A stretch of 64,000 bases of DNA from Cellulosimicrobium funkei (GCF_001019615.1 NZ_JNBQ01000014.1:1-64000); one strand, 5' to 3'. Shown: positions 41,500-51,719, counted from the first letter of the stretch. Notes: generated by a model from the sequence alone, not told the origin. Translations and numbers: made by a program.

Positions 41500-42737
41500 A
41501 TGGCCGCCGCACCACGAGTCCTCGCCATCGTCCTCGCCGGGGGCGAGGGCAAGCGCCTCATGCCGCTGACCGCCTCGCGGGCCAAGCCCGCGGTGCCGTT
41601 CGGAGGCATCTACCGCCTGGTGGACTTCGCGCTGTCCAACCTCGTGAACTCGCACTACCTGCACATCATCGTGCTCACCCAGTACAAGTCGCACAGCCTC
41701 GACCGTCACATCACCAAGACGTGGCGCATGTCGTCGCTCCTCGGCAACTACGTGGCCCCGGTGCCCGCGCAGCAGCGCGTCGGCAAGCACTGGTACCTCG
41801 GCAGCGCCGACGCGATCTACCAGTGCCTCAACATCATCGACGACGAGCGGCCGGACATCGTCGTCGTGGTCGGCGCCGACCACGTGTACCGCATGGACTT
41901 CTCCCAGATGGTCGACGCGCACGTCGAGTCGGGCGCGCAGCTCACCGTCGCGGGCATCCGCCAGCCGATCTCCATGGCGGACCAGTTCGGCGTCATCGAG
42001 ACCGACCCGAAGGACCCGACGAAGATCGCGGCGTTCCGCGAGAAGCCCAAGGACCCGGTGGGCCTCGCGGACTCCCCCGACGAGGTGCTCGCGTCGATGG
42101 GCAACTACGTCATCGACACCGACGCGCTCATCGACGCCGTGACGTCGGACGCGGCGAACGCGGACTCGCGCCACGACATGGGCGGCGACATCGTGCCCGC
42201 GTTCGTCGAGAAGGGCACGGCCGCGGTCTACGACTTCATCCGCAACGACGTCCCGGGCTCGACGGACCGCGACCGCGACTACTGGCGCGACGTGGGGACG
42301 ATCGACTCGTACTACGACGCGAACAAGGACCTCATCGCCGTCACGCCGGTCTTCAACCTCTACAACGAGGAGTGGCCGCTGCACACCGGCTACACGGGCC
42401 TGCCGCCCGCGAAGTTCGTGCACGCGGGCCGCGGCCGCCTCGGGCACGCCGCGGACTCGATCGTCTCCCCCGGCGTGATCATCTCGGGCGCGACGGCGGT
42501 CGGCTCGGTCCTCTCCCCCGGCACCTACCTGCACTCGTGGTCGTCCGTGTCCGACTCCGTGCTCATGGACGGCGTGCAGGTGCACCGCCACGCCCAGGTC
42601 CACCGCGCGATCATCGACAAGAACGTCGTCGTGGGCGAGCAGGCACGCATCGGCCTCGATCCCGAGCAGGACCGTGCCCGCGGGTTCACGGTCACCGAGT
42701 CCGGCATCACGGTCGTCCCCAAGGGGACGGTCGTCGA

Positions 42738-42741
<4 letters not shown>
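41500..42741 (+). CDS. glgC: Glucose-1-phosphate adenylyltransferase
   Basis: 413 residues from ATG 41500. The N-terminal nucleotidyltransferase domain has [30 protein letters not shown] (effector and nucleotide loop), [21 protein letters not shown] (glucose-1-phosphate lysine region) and [15 protein letters not shown]. The C-terminal left-handed beta-helix is seen as hexapeptide repeats ([28 protein letters not shown]). It makes ADP-glucose for glycogen synthesis. It diverges from glgA and overlaps serB by four bases (GTGA). Confidence 0.96.
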
Positions 42742-43526
<785 letters not shown>

Positions 43527-43541
43527 GGCGCGCCCCGCACG

Positions 43542-43579
43542 CGAGAGAGCCCTGGTCCGCACGGACCAGGGCTCTCTCG
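43542..43579. terminator. Bidirectional hairpin terminator, serB / sixA-like
   Basis: A perfect 18-bp stem, cgagagagccctggtccg (43542-43559) with 43562-43579, between convergent genes ending at 43526 and 43602. Confidence 0.9.
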
Positions 43580-43601
43580 TGTCACGAGCAGGACGGGACC
43601 G

Positions 43602-44138
43602 TCAGGACGGGCGACCCACGTAGGTGAGCAGGGCCCCGCGAGGCACCCAGGAGTCCCAGGCCGTCGCGGACTCCAGGACGGAGTACGTCGCGGTCGGCAC
43701 GCCGACGCGCACCTGGGCGAGCGCCCCGCCGTCGGAGGACGGGTCGGCCAGGTGCGACGCCGTCGCCGCCATCGTGGGCTCGTGCCCGACGACGAGCAGC
43801 GTGCGCACGCGCGAGTCCGTCGACCGGACGAGGTCCAGCACGTCGGTCACGTCGGCCGCGTAGAGGTCGTCGCTCACGACGACGTCGGGGTCGACGTCGC
43901 CCAGGTGCGCGGACAGGAGCTCCCAGGTCTGACGCGTGCGGAGCGCCGACGAGCACAGCACGCGCTCGGGGACGAGCCCCGTCTCGCGCAGCGCGCCGCC
44001 GACGCGCACCGCCTGCCGGCGGCCGTTGAGGGCGAGGGGGCGCAGCACGTCGTCGACGCTCCCGCCGCCCGGCTCCGCCTTCGCGTGGCGCAGGAGGACG
44101 AGACGGCGCACGCCGCCGTCGGTGGTCTCCGCGCCCAT
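43602..44138 (-). CDS. SixA-type histidine phosphatase
   Basis: 178 residues from ATG 44138, with GGAGG five bases upstream. Motifs RLVLLRHAKAEPG (phospho-acceptor His), LCSSALRTRQTWELL and TLLVVGHEPTMAATASHL (second catalytic His) define a small SixA-like phosphohistidine phosphatase. It is the last gene of the fabG-fabI cluster, with the start 15 bp after the fabI stop. The substrate is unknown. Confidence 0.9.
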   Translation of the reverse strand: MGAETTDGGVRRLVLLRHAKAEPGGGSVDDVLRPLALNGRRQAVRVGGALRETGLVPERVLCSSALRTRQTWELLSAHLGDVDPDVVVSDDLYAADVTDVLDLVRSTDSRVRTLLVVGHEPTMAATASHLADPSSDGGALAQVRVGVPTATYSVLESATAWDSWVPRGALLTYVGRPS

Positions 44139-44152
44139 GCGCTCCTCCTGAG

Positions 44153-44920
44153 TCACTGCCCCATGGCGTGCACGCCGCCGTCGACGTGCACGATCTCACC
44201 GGTCGTCGCCGGGAACCAGTCGGACAGGAGCGCCACGACCGCGCGCGCGGCGGGCTCCGCCGTCGTCTGGTCCCAGCCGAGGGGCGCGCGCTTGGGCCAG
44301 CCGTCCTCCATCTGCTCGAAGCCGGGGATGGACTTGGCGGCCGTCGTGCGGATCGGGCCCGCGGAGACGAGGTTGGCACGGATGCCGTCCGGGCCGAGGT
44401 CGCGCGCGAGGTAACGGTTCGCGGACTCGAGGCCGGCCTTCGCCACGCCCATCCAGTCGTAGACCGGCCACGCGAACTGCGCGTCGAACGTGAGACCCAC
44501 GACGGCCCCGCCGTCGGTCATGAGCGGCTTCGCGGCGACCGCGAGCGACTTGTAGGAGAACGTCGAGACCTGGAGCGCGGTGGCCACGTCCTCCCAGGTG
44601 CCGGAGAGGAAGTTGCCGCCCATGACGCTCTGCGGGGCGAAGCCGATCGAGTGCACGACGCCGTCGAGGCGGTCCGTGTGCTCGCGGAGGGCGTCGGCCA
44701 GGCCGGCGAGGTCGTCGTCGTTCGTCACGTCGAGCTGCACGACGGGCGCCTCGACGGGCAGGCGCTTGGCGAAGGCCTGCGTGAGCTTCATCTGGCGGCC
44801 GAACGAGGAGAGCACGACCTCGGCCCCCTCCTCCTGCGCGAGACGCGCCGCGTGGAACGCGATCGAGGAGTCGGTGAGCACTCCGGTGATCAGGAGCTTC
44901 TTGCCGTCGAGCAGACCCAT
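44153..44920 (-). CDS. fabI: Enoyl-ACP reductase (FabI/InhA family)
   Basis: 255 residues from ATG 44920, with GGAAGGAAA upstream. The NADH-binding MGLLDGKKLLITGVLTDSSIAFHAARLAQEEGAEVVLSSF and catalytic YDWMGVAKA (Tyr-x6-Lys) are intact. VVHSIGFAPQSVMGG and IRTTAAKSIPGF form the substrate loop. It performs the last reduction of each fatty-acid elongation cycle. A TACGCT hexamer (44972-44967) in the 130-bp gap from fabG may give it its own promoter. The fabG-fabI order parallels mycobacterial mabA-inhA. Confidence 0.95.
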   Translation of the reverse strand: MGLLDGKKLLITGVLTDSSIAFHAARLAQEEGAEVVLSSFGRQMKLTQAFAKRLPVEAPVVQLDVTNDDDLAGLADALREHTDRLDGVVHSIGFAPQSVMGGNFLSGTWEDVATALQVSTFSYKSLAVAAKPLMTDGGAVVGLTFDAQFAWPVYDWMGVAKAGLESANRYLARDLGPDGIRANLVSAGPIRTTAAKSIPGFEQMEDGWPKRAPLGWDQTTAEPAARAVVALLSDWFPATTGEIVHVDGGVHAMGQ

Positions 44921-45050
44921 CGGTTTCCTTCCGTCGTGCACCCGCCGTGCGGGCGCGCTGAGGCTGAGCGTACTGAAAGAGAGGGGGCGCGGGCGCGCCG
45001 ATGACCGTGCCCGTGACGAGGCCCACGTGCGGGCCGTGTCGCAGGTCCGC

Positions 45051-45776
45051 TCAGTGACCCATGCCGAGGCCGCCGTCCACGGGGATGACGGCCCCGGAGA
45101 CGTACGCGGCGTCGTCGGACGCGAGGAACTGCACGACCCCGGCGACCTCGTCGGCCTGCGCGAAGCGCCCGGCGGGGATCGCGGCCTTGTACGCGGCCTG
45201 GCGCTCCTCGGGGAGCTCGGCGGTCATCGCCGTGTCGATGAACCCGGGCGCCACGACGTTCGCCGTGATGTTGCGCGACCCGAGCTCGCGCGTGATCGAG
45301 CGCGCCATGCCGACGAGCGCGGCCTTGGAGGACGCGTAGTTGACCTGGCCGGCGCCGCCGTAGAGGCCGATCACGGACGACACGAGCACGATGCGGCCGC
45401 GGCGCAGGCGGATCATGCCCTTGCTCACGCGACGCACGCAGCGGAACGTGCCGGTCAGGTTGACGTCGATCACGGACTCGAAGTCCTCGTCGGTCATGCG
45501 CAGCAGGAGCTGGTCGTGCGTCACGCCCGCGTTCGCGACGAGCACCTCGACCGGCCCGAGCTCCTTCTCGATCTCGGTGAACGCGGCGTCGACGGCCGCG
45601 GTGTCGGTGATGTCCGCCACGGCGCCGAACACGCCCTCGGGGAGGTCACCGCCGCGGTAGACGGTCGCGACGCGGTCGCCGTTCGCCACGAACCGCTCGG
45701 CGATCGCGCGACCGATCCCCCGGTTCGCGCCGGTGACGACGACGGTGCGCGGGGCGGGTGCGGTGGCTTCGGACAC
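45051..45776 (-). CDS. fabG: 3-oxoacyl-ACP reductase
   Basis: 241 residues from GTG 45776, with GAGGAG seven bases upstream. Short-chain dehydrogenase motifs: VVVTGANRGIGRAIAERF (NADP binding), NAGVTHDQLLLRM, VLVSSVIGLYGGAGQVNYASSKA (Ser-Tyr-Lys triad) and the C-terminal PVDGGLGMGH typical of MabA-like FabG. It reduces 3-oxoacyl-ACP. First gene of the fabG-fabI-sixA unit. Confidence 0.94.
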   Translation of the reverse strand: MSEATAPAPRTVVVTGANRGIGRAIAERFVANGDRVATVYRGGDLPEGVFGAVADITDTAAVDAAFTEIEKELGPVEVLVANAGVTHDQLLLRMTDEDFESVIDVNLTGTFRCVRRVSKGMIRLRRGRIVLVSSVIGLYGGAGQVNYASSKAALVGMARSITRELGSRNITANVVAPGFIDTAMTAELPEERQAAYKAAIPAGRFAQADEVAGVVQFLASDDAAYVSGAVIPVDGGLGMGH

Positions 45777-45974
45777 GGTGCGGCTCCTCGGGACGGTCGG
45801 GTGGGTCGGCGGCCGGGGACGGGTCCCGCACGGCCGGTGCCGGGTGGGCCTGGTGCGGGCTCGTGACAGGCCCGCGCGAACGCGCCGCACCGACCGTACC
45901 GTGCGCCGAGGCCGCCGTGCGCGGTGCGGCAGGGTCACAGCGCTCCCCCACACTTTGTGGGGTCCCGACAAACG

Positions 45975-45980
45975 TAGACT
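45975..45980 (+). promoter_or_regulatory. -10 hexamer of the DUF3099-SURF1 unit (leaderless)
   Basis: TAGACT, six nt before GTG 45987. Confidence 0.55.
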
Positions 45981-45986
45981 GGACGG

Positions 45987-46355
45987 GTGAGCACACGACG
46001 CACGGCCCGGAGGTCGGCCGAGGCGGTCCCGAGCATCACGTCAGCCCCGGAGCCGCTGGCCGCCGACCAGTCACGCCGCGAGCGCAAGTACCTCATCCAG
46101 ATGGGCATCCGCATCGTGTGCTTCGTGGCCGCGATCCTCGTCGCGCCGAGCTGGCTGACCTGGGTGTTCGCCGCCGCGGCGATCGTCCTGCCCTACAGCG
46201 CGGTGCTCATCGCCAACGCCGGGCGCGACCAGGCCCACTACGACACCTCGCCGATGGAGCACCGCGCGCTGCCCGCGGCAGGGGTGCCGGGATCCCACGG
46301 GATCGCCGGCGCAGGACCGCGCGACGCGCAGGACCACGAGGAGGACAACCGGTGA
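45987..46355 (+). CDS. DUF3099 membrane protein
   Basis: 122 residues. N-terminal region VPSITSAPEPLAADQSRRERKYLIQMGIRIVCFVAAIL, two closely spaced membrane helices (IVCFVAAILVAPSWLTWVFAAAAIVLPYSAVLIANA) and a polar tail. This is the DUF3099 layout found across actinobacteria, usually next to SURF1. Leaderless start six nt after TAGACT. Stop overlaps the next start (GTGA). Confidence 0.88.
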   Translation: MSTRRTARRSAEAVPSITSAPEPLAADQSRRERKYLIQMGIRIVCFVAAILVAPSWLTWVFAAAAIVLPYSAVLIANAGRDQAHYDTSPMEHRALPAAGVPGSHGIAGAGPRDAQDHEEDNR

Positions 46356-46600
46356 CCGACGTCCTGGGCCTCGCCGACCCCGTCGGCGAGGAGGATCTGG
46401 TGTGCAGCGCCAAGGGCTGCCGCGAGCCGGCCGTCTGGGGCCTGCTGTGGAACAACCCCAAGATCCACACGCCCGAGCGGCGCAAGGTCTGGCTCGCGTG
46501 CGACGCGCACCGCGAGCACCTCGAGACGTTCCTCGGCGCCCGCTCGTTCTGGCGCTCGACCGTGCCCGTCGACGAGCTCGAGCGCCGGGCGGCCCCGTGA
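46352..46600 (+). CDS. Small conserved Cys/His protein
   Basis: 82 residues from GTG 46352 (GTGA overlap with DUF3099). VCSAKGCREPAVWGLLWNNPKIHTPERRKVWLACDAHREHLETFLGARSF contains two Cys, then Cys-Asp-x-His, a plausible single zinc site. It is conserved in this neighbourhood in actinobacteria, with no known function. It is coupled to SURF1 by another GTGA overlap. Confidence 0.78.
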   Translation: MTDVLGLADPVGEEDLVCSAKGCREPAVWGLLWNNPKIHTPERRKVWLACDAHREHLETFLGARSFWRSTVPVDELERRAAP

Positions 46601-47633
46601 CGCAGACCGCGCCGTCGAGCCCGGCGCCCGGCGCCCCAGCAGGCCCGACGCCGGAGCGCGCCACCGCGGACGCCCACCAGCCGCGCACGCCGCGGCAGTG
46701 GGTCACCCTCGCGGTCGGGGTCCTCGTCCTCGTCGCGCTGTGCCTCGTGGCGGGACGCTGGCAGTGGAACCGCTACGTCGCGCGCGAGGCGGAGATCGAG
46801 CGCATCGAGACGAACTACGCGTCCGAGCCGGTGCCGGTCGACGCCGTCCTGGACGGTCCTGGTGCCACGCTGGGCGAGGCCGACCTCTGGCGCCCCGTGA
46901 CGCTCGTCGGCCGCTACGAGACCGACGCGACCGTGCTCCTGCGCAACCGCCCCGTGGGCGGCAGCCCCGGCTTCCACGTGCTCGTCCCGTTCATGACGAA
47001 CCCCACGCCGTCCGCGCCCGACGGCCTCGTCGTGGTCGTCGACCGCGGGTTCGTCCCGCTCGGCAGCGACGCCGTCACGCCGGGCGACGTCCCGGCGCCC
47101 CCGGAGGCGAGGTCGAGGCGACCGTGACGCTCCGGGGCGACGAGCCGCCGTCGGGCCGGGACGCTCCCGAGGGGCAGGTCCAGGCGATCTCCACCGACCA
47201 GGTGCTCACTGCCGGCCCCGACGGCGCCGCCTGGGCGGACGGGCGCACGGTCGGCGCGTACGGGCAGCTCCGCACGGAGGTGCCACCGGCCGACGAGACG
47301 CTCGAGGCCCTGCCCAAGCCCGACACCGACCCCGGGTCGCACTTGTCGTACGCGTTCCAGTGGGCGGTGTTCGCGATCGGCGCGGTCGCCGGGTTCTGGC
47401 TCCTGGTCCGCCGCGACCGGCGCGACGCGCGCGGCGAGGAGACGACGCTGACCGCGGGCGACCTGCTCGCCGCCCAGGACCCGGAAGCCGCCCGGGCGCG
47501 TCGCGAGCCGCGGCCCCGCCGGCCGAGCGCCGAGGACGAGGAGGACGCCCTCATCGACGCCCAGCTCGACGGGCACGTCGGGGCCGCCCAGGGCCGGCGG
47601 CCCGGTCAGGCGAGCGAGACGAGCTCCGCGTAG
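46597..47633 (+). pseudogene. SURF1-family cytochrome oxidase assembly protein with a one-base frameshift
   Basis: From GTG 46597 the frame encodes a normal SURF1 start: helix WVTLAVGVLVLVALCLVAGRWQWNRY, DLWRPVTLVGRYETDATVLLRNRPVGGSPGFHVLVPF and VVVDRGFVP. It then stops at 47127 (APPEARSRRP). The shifted frame continues without a gap as GEVEATVTLRGDEPPSGRD and on to the C-terminal helix LSYAFQWAVFAIGAVAGFWLLVRRDRR, ending at 47633. One missing base around 47095-47112 (within cgcccccggaggcg) explains both halves. Either the gene is truncated or the assembly lost a base in a C or G run. SURF1 assists haem insertion into cytochrome c oxidase subunit I. Confidence 0.85.
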
Positions 47634-49204
47634 TCGTCGCTCCACAGGTCTTCGTCGCCGTCGGGCAGCAGCAGGACGCGCTCGGGCTCGAGCGCCTCGA
47701 CCGCCCCGTCGTCGTGCGTGACCATGACGACGGCGCCCTCGTACGTCTTGAGCGCCCCGAGGATCTCGGCGCGCGACGCGGGGTCGAGGTTGTTCGTCGG
47801 CTCGTCGAGGAGCAGCACGTTCGCGGCCGAGACGACGAGCGTCGCGAGCGCGAGGCGCGTCTTCTCCCCGCCGGAGAGCACGTTCGTCGGCTTCTCCGCG
47901 TCGTCGCCCGAGAACAGGAACGACCCGAGCACGGAGCGCACCTGGGTGTCGGTGAGGTCGGGCGCGGCGTGGCGCAGGTTCTCGACGACCGTCGCGTCCA
48001 TGTCGAGCGTGTCGTGCTCCTGGGCGTAGTAGCCGATCTTCAGGCCGTGCCCGGGGTGCACCTCGCCCGTGTCCGGCTCCTCGACGCCGCCGAGGATGCG
48101 CAGGAGCGTCGTCTTGCCGGCGCCGTTGAGGCCGAGCACGACGACGCGGCTCCCCCGGTCGATCGCGAGGTCGACGCCCGCGAAGACCTCCTGCGACCCG
48201 TACGCCTTGGACAGCCCGCTCGCGGTGAGCGGCGTGCGCCCGCACGGCGCCGGCTTGGGGAAGCGCAGCTTGGCGACCTTGTCGCTCTGGCGCTCGCCCT
48301 CGATGCCCGCGAGCATCTTCTCGGCGCGGCGCATCATCTGCTGCGCGGCGACGGCCTTGGTCGCCTTGGCGCGCATCTTCTCGCCCTGGGCGAGCAGCGC
48401 GCCCGCCTTCTTCTCGGCGTTCTGCCGCTCGCGGCGGCGGCGGCGCTCGTCCGACTCGCGCTGCGCGAGGTAGGCGTCCCAGCCGAGGTTGTACTGGTCG
48501 AGCTCGCCCCGGTTCGCGTCCAGGTGGAACACCTTGTTCACGGTCGCCCGCAGCAGCTCGACGTCGTGGGAGATCACCACGAACCCGCCGCTGTACGACT
48601 TGAGGTAGTCGCGCAGCCAGATGATCGAGTCCGCGTCGAGGTGGTTCGTCGGCTCGTCGAGGAGCAGCGTCTCGACCCCGGAGAACAGGATGCGCGCGAG
48701 CTCGATGCGGCGGCGCTGACCACCGGACAGCGTGCTCAGCGGCTGGCCGAGCACGCGGTCGTCGAGGCCGAGGTTGCTCGTGATGCGGTGCGCCTCGCTC
48801 TCGGCGGCGTACCCGCCGGCGGCGAGGAAGCGCGCCTCGAGCTTCGGGTACCGCTCCATGGCGGCCTCGTGCGTCTCGACGTCGGCGCTCGCCATCGCGC
48901 CCTCGGTCTCCCGCATCTGGCGCACGATCTTGTCGAGGCTGCGCGCCGAGAGCACCCGGTCCATCGCGATGACGTCGAGGTCGCCCGTGCGCGGGTCCTG
49001 CGGCAGGTAGCCGATGTCGTTCCCGCGCGTGATCTTCCCGGCCGTCGGCTGGGTCTCCCCCGCGAGCGTCTTGGTCAGGGTCGTCTTGCCGGCGCCGTTG
49101 CGCCCGACGAGACCGATCCGGTCGCCCGCGGCGATCTGGAAGGTCGCCTCGTGCAGCAGGACGCGGGCGCCGACGCGCAGCTCGACGCCGTGAGCGGTGA
49201 TCAC
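47606..49204 (-). CDS. ABC-F family ribosome-associated ATPase
   Basis: 532 residues from GTG 49204. Two nucleotide-binding domains in one chain: VGRNGAGKTT / TLSGGQRRRIELARIL / LLLDEPTNHLD and LGLNGAGKTT / VLSGGEKTRLALATL / LLLDEPTNNLD. A charged linker (SDERRRRRERQNAEKKAGALLAQGEKMRAKATKAVAAQQMM) forms the P-site interaction motif. There are no membrane helices. ABC-F proteins act on ribosomes as translation factors or antibiotic-protection factors. Which of these applies is not clear. Its last 28 bp overlap the SURF1 3' end on the other strand. Confidence 0.9.
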   Translation of the reverse strand: MITAHGVELRVGARVLLHEATFQIAAGDRIGLVGRNGAGKTTLTKTLAGETQPTAGKITRGNDIGYLPQDPRTGDLDVIAMDRVLSARSLDKIVRQMRETEGAMASADVETHEAAMERYPKLEARFLAAGGYAAESEAHRITSNLGLDDRVLGQPLSTLSGGQRRRIELARILFSGVETLLLDEPTNHLDADSIIWLRDYLKSYSGGFVVISHDVELLRATVNKVFHLDANRGELDQYNLGWDAYLAQRESDERRRRRERQNAEKKAGALLAQGEKMRAKATKAVAAQQMMRRAEKMLAGIEGERQSDKVAKLRFPKPAPCGRTPLTASGLSKAYGSQEVFAGVDLAIDRGSRVVVLGLNGAGKTTLLRILGGVEEPDTGEVHPGHGLKIGYYAQEHDTLDMDATVVENLRHAAPDLTDTQVRSVLGSFLFSGDDAEKPTNVLSGGEKTRLALATLVVSAANVLLLDEPTNNLDPASRAEILGALKTYEGAVVMVTHDDGAVEALEPERVLLLPDGDEDLWSDDYAELVSLA

Positions 49205-49449
49205 GGGAGGGTCCTCTCGGGTGGTGCGGGTGCCCGACGACGGCCCTCGCCCGGCCGGTCGGCCGGCGGCTCGTCATGGGGCCGGGTGCGTGCGCCCCGG
49301 CGTCCGGGCCTCGTCGATTCTACGGGCGCCCGGCGTCGCGTCCCACCCCATTCCGCCGGGGGGACGTGCGAGGCGGCTGCTCGACACCGGGATCGCGCTC
49401 GCGCGGCGGTCGGACACCCCACCAGGACGCCTGGTGCGCGGCCCGGCGG

Positions 49450-49455
49450 TAGCGT
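49450..49455 (+). promoter_or_regulatory. -10 hexamer of the metallopeptidase gene (leaderless)
   Basis: TAGCGT, six nt before GTG 49462. Confidence 0.55.
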
Positions 49456-49461
49456 TGACCT

Positions 49462-50364
49462 GTGACTTTCCAGGAGGGTGGCTCGTTCGAGGGCGGACGC
49501 GTCCGCAAGGGCGGCGGTCGGCGCGGCACGATGATCGCGGGCGGCGGGATCGGGGCCGTGCTGGTCGCTCTGCTCATCGCGTTCGTGGGCAACCAGACCG
49601 GTGTCGACCTCAGCGCGCTCACGGGTGGCGACGGGTCCGACTCGGGCGCGTACGGCGAGGGCCAGCAGGAGTACATCGACACGTGCACGGCCGAGGAGGC
49701 GAACACGACGCGCGAGTGCCGCCTCAACGGCACGGTCCAGTCTCTCGACGCCTACTGGGCCGAGGCGCTCCCGCAGCAGGCGGGCGTCCAGTACGCGATC
49801 CCGGAGGTCGTGAGCTTCACCGGGCAGGTCTCGACGGGCTGCGGCGCGGCGACCAGCGCCGTCGGGCCGTTCTACTGCCCGCCCGACCAGACCGTCTACA
49901 TCGACCTCGGCTTCTACGACGACCTCACGAGCCGGTTCGGCGCGAACGACGGTGGCCTCGCGGAGATGTACGTCGTGGCGCACGAGTTCGGGCACCACAT
50001 CGAGCAGCTCGTCGGTGCGATGGACGCGGCCGACCGGCAGGGCACCGGTCCCGAGTCGGACTCCGTGCGCATCGAGCTCATGGCCGACTGTCTCGCGGGC
50101 ATGTGGGCCGGCCACGCCGCGAGCACCGTCGACCCGGACACCGGCGTCACGTTCCTCGCGCCGATCACCGACCAGGAGCTGAACGACGCGCTGTCCGCCG
50201 CGTCCGCCGTCGGCGACGACCGCATCCAGGAGGCCGCGACCGGCCAGGTGAACCCTGAGGGCTGGACCCACGGCTCGAGCGAGCAGCGCCAGCGCTGGTT
50301 CACCATCGGCTACAACGGCGGCACCCTCCAGGACTGCAACGCCCTCTCCGCCTCGACGCTCTGA
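49462..50364 (+). CDS. YpfJ-type neutral zinc metallopeptidase
   Basis: 300 residues from GTG 49462. A Gly/Arg-rich N-tail is followed by one membrane helix (MIAGGGIGAVLVALLIAFVGN) and an extracytoplasmic domain: PFYCPPDQTVYIDLGFYDDL, zinc motif YVVAHEFGHHIEQL (His174, Glu175, His178) and downstream ELMADCLAGMWAG (third ligand Glu). C-terminal EQRQRWFTIGYNGG. This is the complete YpfJ/zinc_peptidase layout. Physiological substrates are unknown. Confidence 0.92.
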   Translation: MTFQEGGSFEGGRVRKGGGRRGTMIAGGGIGAVLVALLIAFVGNQTGVDLSALTGGDGSDSGAYGEGQQEYIDTCTAEEANTTRECRLNGTVQSLDAYWAEALPQQAGVQYAIPEVVSFTGQVSTGCGAATSAVGPFYCPPDQTVYIDLGFYDDLTSRFGANDGGLAEMYVVAHEFGHHIEQLVGAMDAADRQGTGPESDSVRIELMADCLAGMWAGHAASTVDPDTGVTFLAPITDQELNDALSAASAVGDDRIQEAATGQVNPEGWTHGSSEQRQRWFTIGYNGGTLQDCNALSASTL

Positions 50365-50397
50365 CCGCTCCCGCCGAGTCGATCTCGTGGGCCGCCG

Positions 50398-51531
50398 TCA
50401 GAGCTCGATCGAGTACATCCGCGAACCGGTGACCTTCTCGTAGCCCAGGCTCGCGTAGAGGCCGTGCGCGCCGGACGGGTTCTCCGTGTCGACGTCGAGC
50501 GCGGCGTACTGCATGCCGTCCGCGGCGAAGGCGCGCATCCCGGCCGCGAGCGCCGCGACGGCGACGCGACGCCCCCGGTACGCGCTGCGCACGCCGAGGA
50601 GCTCGGTGTAGCCGAACGTGTAGCCGCGCACGGGGAAGTCCTCGTCGTAGCGGCCGGCCATCTCGTAGCCGACGACGAGCGGCTCACCCGCGCGGAGCGC
50701 TGCCGCCGTCTCGGAGTCCGTCGTCGGGTCCGCGAGCAGCGCGTCGACGTCGGGCGCGTCGTCGACTACAAGGAACGACCACTGCGGCGCGAACTCGCTG
50801 CGCCCGTGCGTCCACGCCTCGGAGGTGCGGGGCTCGCTCCCCCAGTGGTCGCGGAACGCGTCGTTGTGCGCGAGGCGGGTCGCCTCGTCGAGCTCTGCCG
50901 ACCACGGGACGAGCCGGAGCGACCCGTCGAGCGGCGCCTCGGGGATGGGCGTGGAGAGGTCGCGACGCAGGTCGGAGTAGAAGCGGCGGGTCTCGAGCCC
51001 GAAGCGCGCGTAGAGCCGCGCCTTCGCCGGCGGGTCCGTGTCCTCGCCGTAGGTGAGCAGACGCGCGGGCAGCTCCTTGCCGCTCGCCGCGAGGAGCTGG
51101 CGTCCGCGCGCGATCTCCCACGAGAACAGCTCACGCCCGACGCCGCGCCCTCGGTGGGTGGGGTGGACGCCGCCCCAGAGGAACGCGCGCACGGTGTTCG
51201 CGTCCCCCGGGTTGGTGTCGACCAGGGCGTACGCGCGCAGCGTCCCGTCGGTGTCGACGCCGACGAGCGAGTCGGCCGCGAGGTCGCGCCACGGCGCGGT
51301 GAACAGCTCCTCGATCTCGCCGATCGTCTCGCGGTACGGCTCCTGGTCCGCCTCGGCGATGCCGTTGCGCAGGGCCAGCAGCGCGGGCGCGTCGGCCGGC
51401 TCGGCGGGGCGCCAGGTCAGGTCGCCGGCGGTCACGACCGGGAGGGTCGACGGCGCGGCGGCGCGCTCGGCGATCGGGGCGAGCGTCGTCGGGGCCGGGT
51501 TCTCGACCTGGTCGGTCGCGGGAGAGGACAT
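50398..51531 (-). CDS. Tandem GNAT acetyltransferase
   Basis: 377 residues from ATG 51531. Two GNAT domains: the first has LTWRPAEPADAPALLALRNGIAEAD and the acetyl-CoA loop VHPTHRGRGVGRELF. The second has the loop VRSAYRGRRVAVAALAAGMRAFAADG and LDVDTENPSGAHGLYASLGYEKV. The overall shape resembles mycothiol synthase MshD, but the pocket residues cannot be judged without alignment. A TACCGT -10 lies seven bases upstream, so it is probably leaderless. Confidence 0.88.
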   Translation of the reverse strand: MSSPATDQVENPAPTTLAPIAERAAAPSTLPVVTAGDLTWRPAEPADAPALLALRNGIAEADQEPYRETIGEIEELFTAPWRDLAADSLVGVDTDGTLRAYALVDTNPGDANTVRAFLWGGVHPTHRGRGVGRELFSWEIARGRQLLAASGKELPARLLTYGEDTDPPAKARLYARFGLETRRFYSDLRRDLSTPIPEAPLDGSLRLVPWSAELDEATRLAHNDAFRDHWGSEPRTSEAWTHGRSEFAPQWSFLVVDDAPDVDALLADPTTDSETAAALRAGEPLVVGYEMAGRYDEDFPVRGYTFGYTELLGVRSAYRGRRVAVAALAAGMRAFAADGMQYAALDVDTENPSGAHGLYASLGYEKVTGSRMYSIEL

Positions 51532-51538
51532 GCCGACC

Positions 51539-51544
51539 ACGGTA
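51539..51544 (-). promoter_or_regulatory. -10 hexamer of the GNAT gene (leaderless)
   Basis: TACCGT on the minus strand, seven nt before ATG 51531. Confidence 0.5.
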
Positions 51545-51590
51545 GGTGCGCGCGCGCCGTCGGGCACGCGCTTTTCCCGCCCACCGCGGA

Positions 51591-51664
51591 CGCCGAGCGA
51601 TGCGTCCCGGCTCGAGCGATGCGTTCCCGGACGCATCGCTCGCCCCGAGACGCGTCGCTCGGCG
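51591..51664. repeat. Nested inverted repeat, four copies of GAGCGATGCGT
   Basis: The outer stem cgccgagcgatgcgt (51591-51605) pairs with 51650-51664 with one G-U type mismatch. The inner stem cgagcgatgcgt (51613-51624) pairs perfectly with 51631-51642 across the loop tcccgg. It sits between the divergent GNAT and metH promoters. It has the same two-direct plus two-inverted architecture and length (74 bp against 72 bp) as 37156-37227, but a different sequence. Confidence 0.85.
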
Positions 51665-51713
51665 ACGGTCAAGTGCCGCTGAGACGCCATCCCACGACAG
51701 GGCGCGCGCGATC

Positions 51714-51719
51714 TACGCT
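51714..51719 (+). promoter_or_regulatory. -10 hexamer of metH (leaderless)
   Basis: TACGCT, six nt before ATG 51726. Confidence 0.5.

Noticed and set aside
50358-50404. Hairpin gctctgac...gtcagagc between the metallopeptidase and GNAT genes
   Set aside because: Only 8 bp of stem with a 31-nt loop that includes both stop codons. Too weak to call a terminator.
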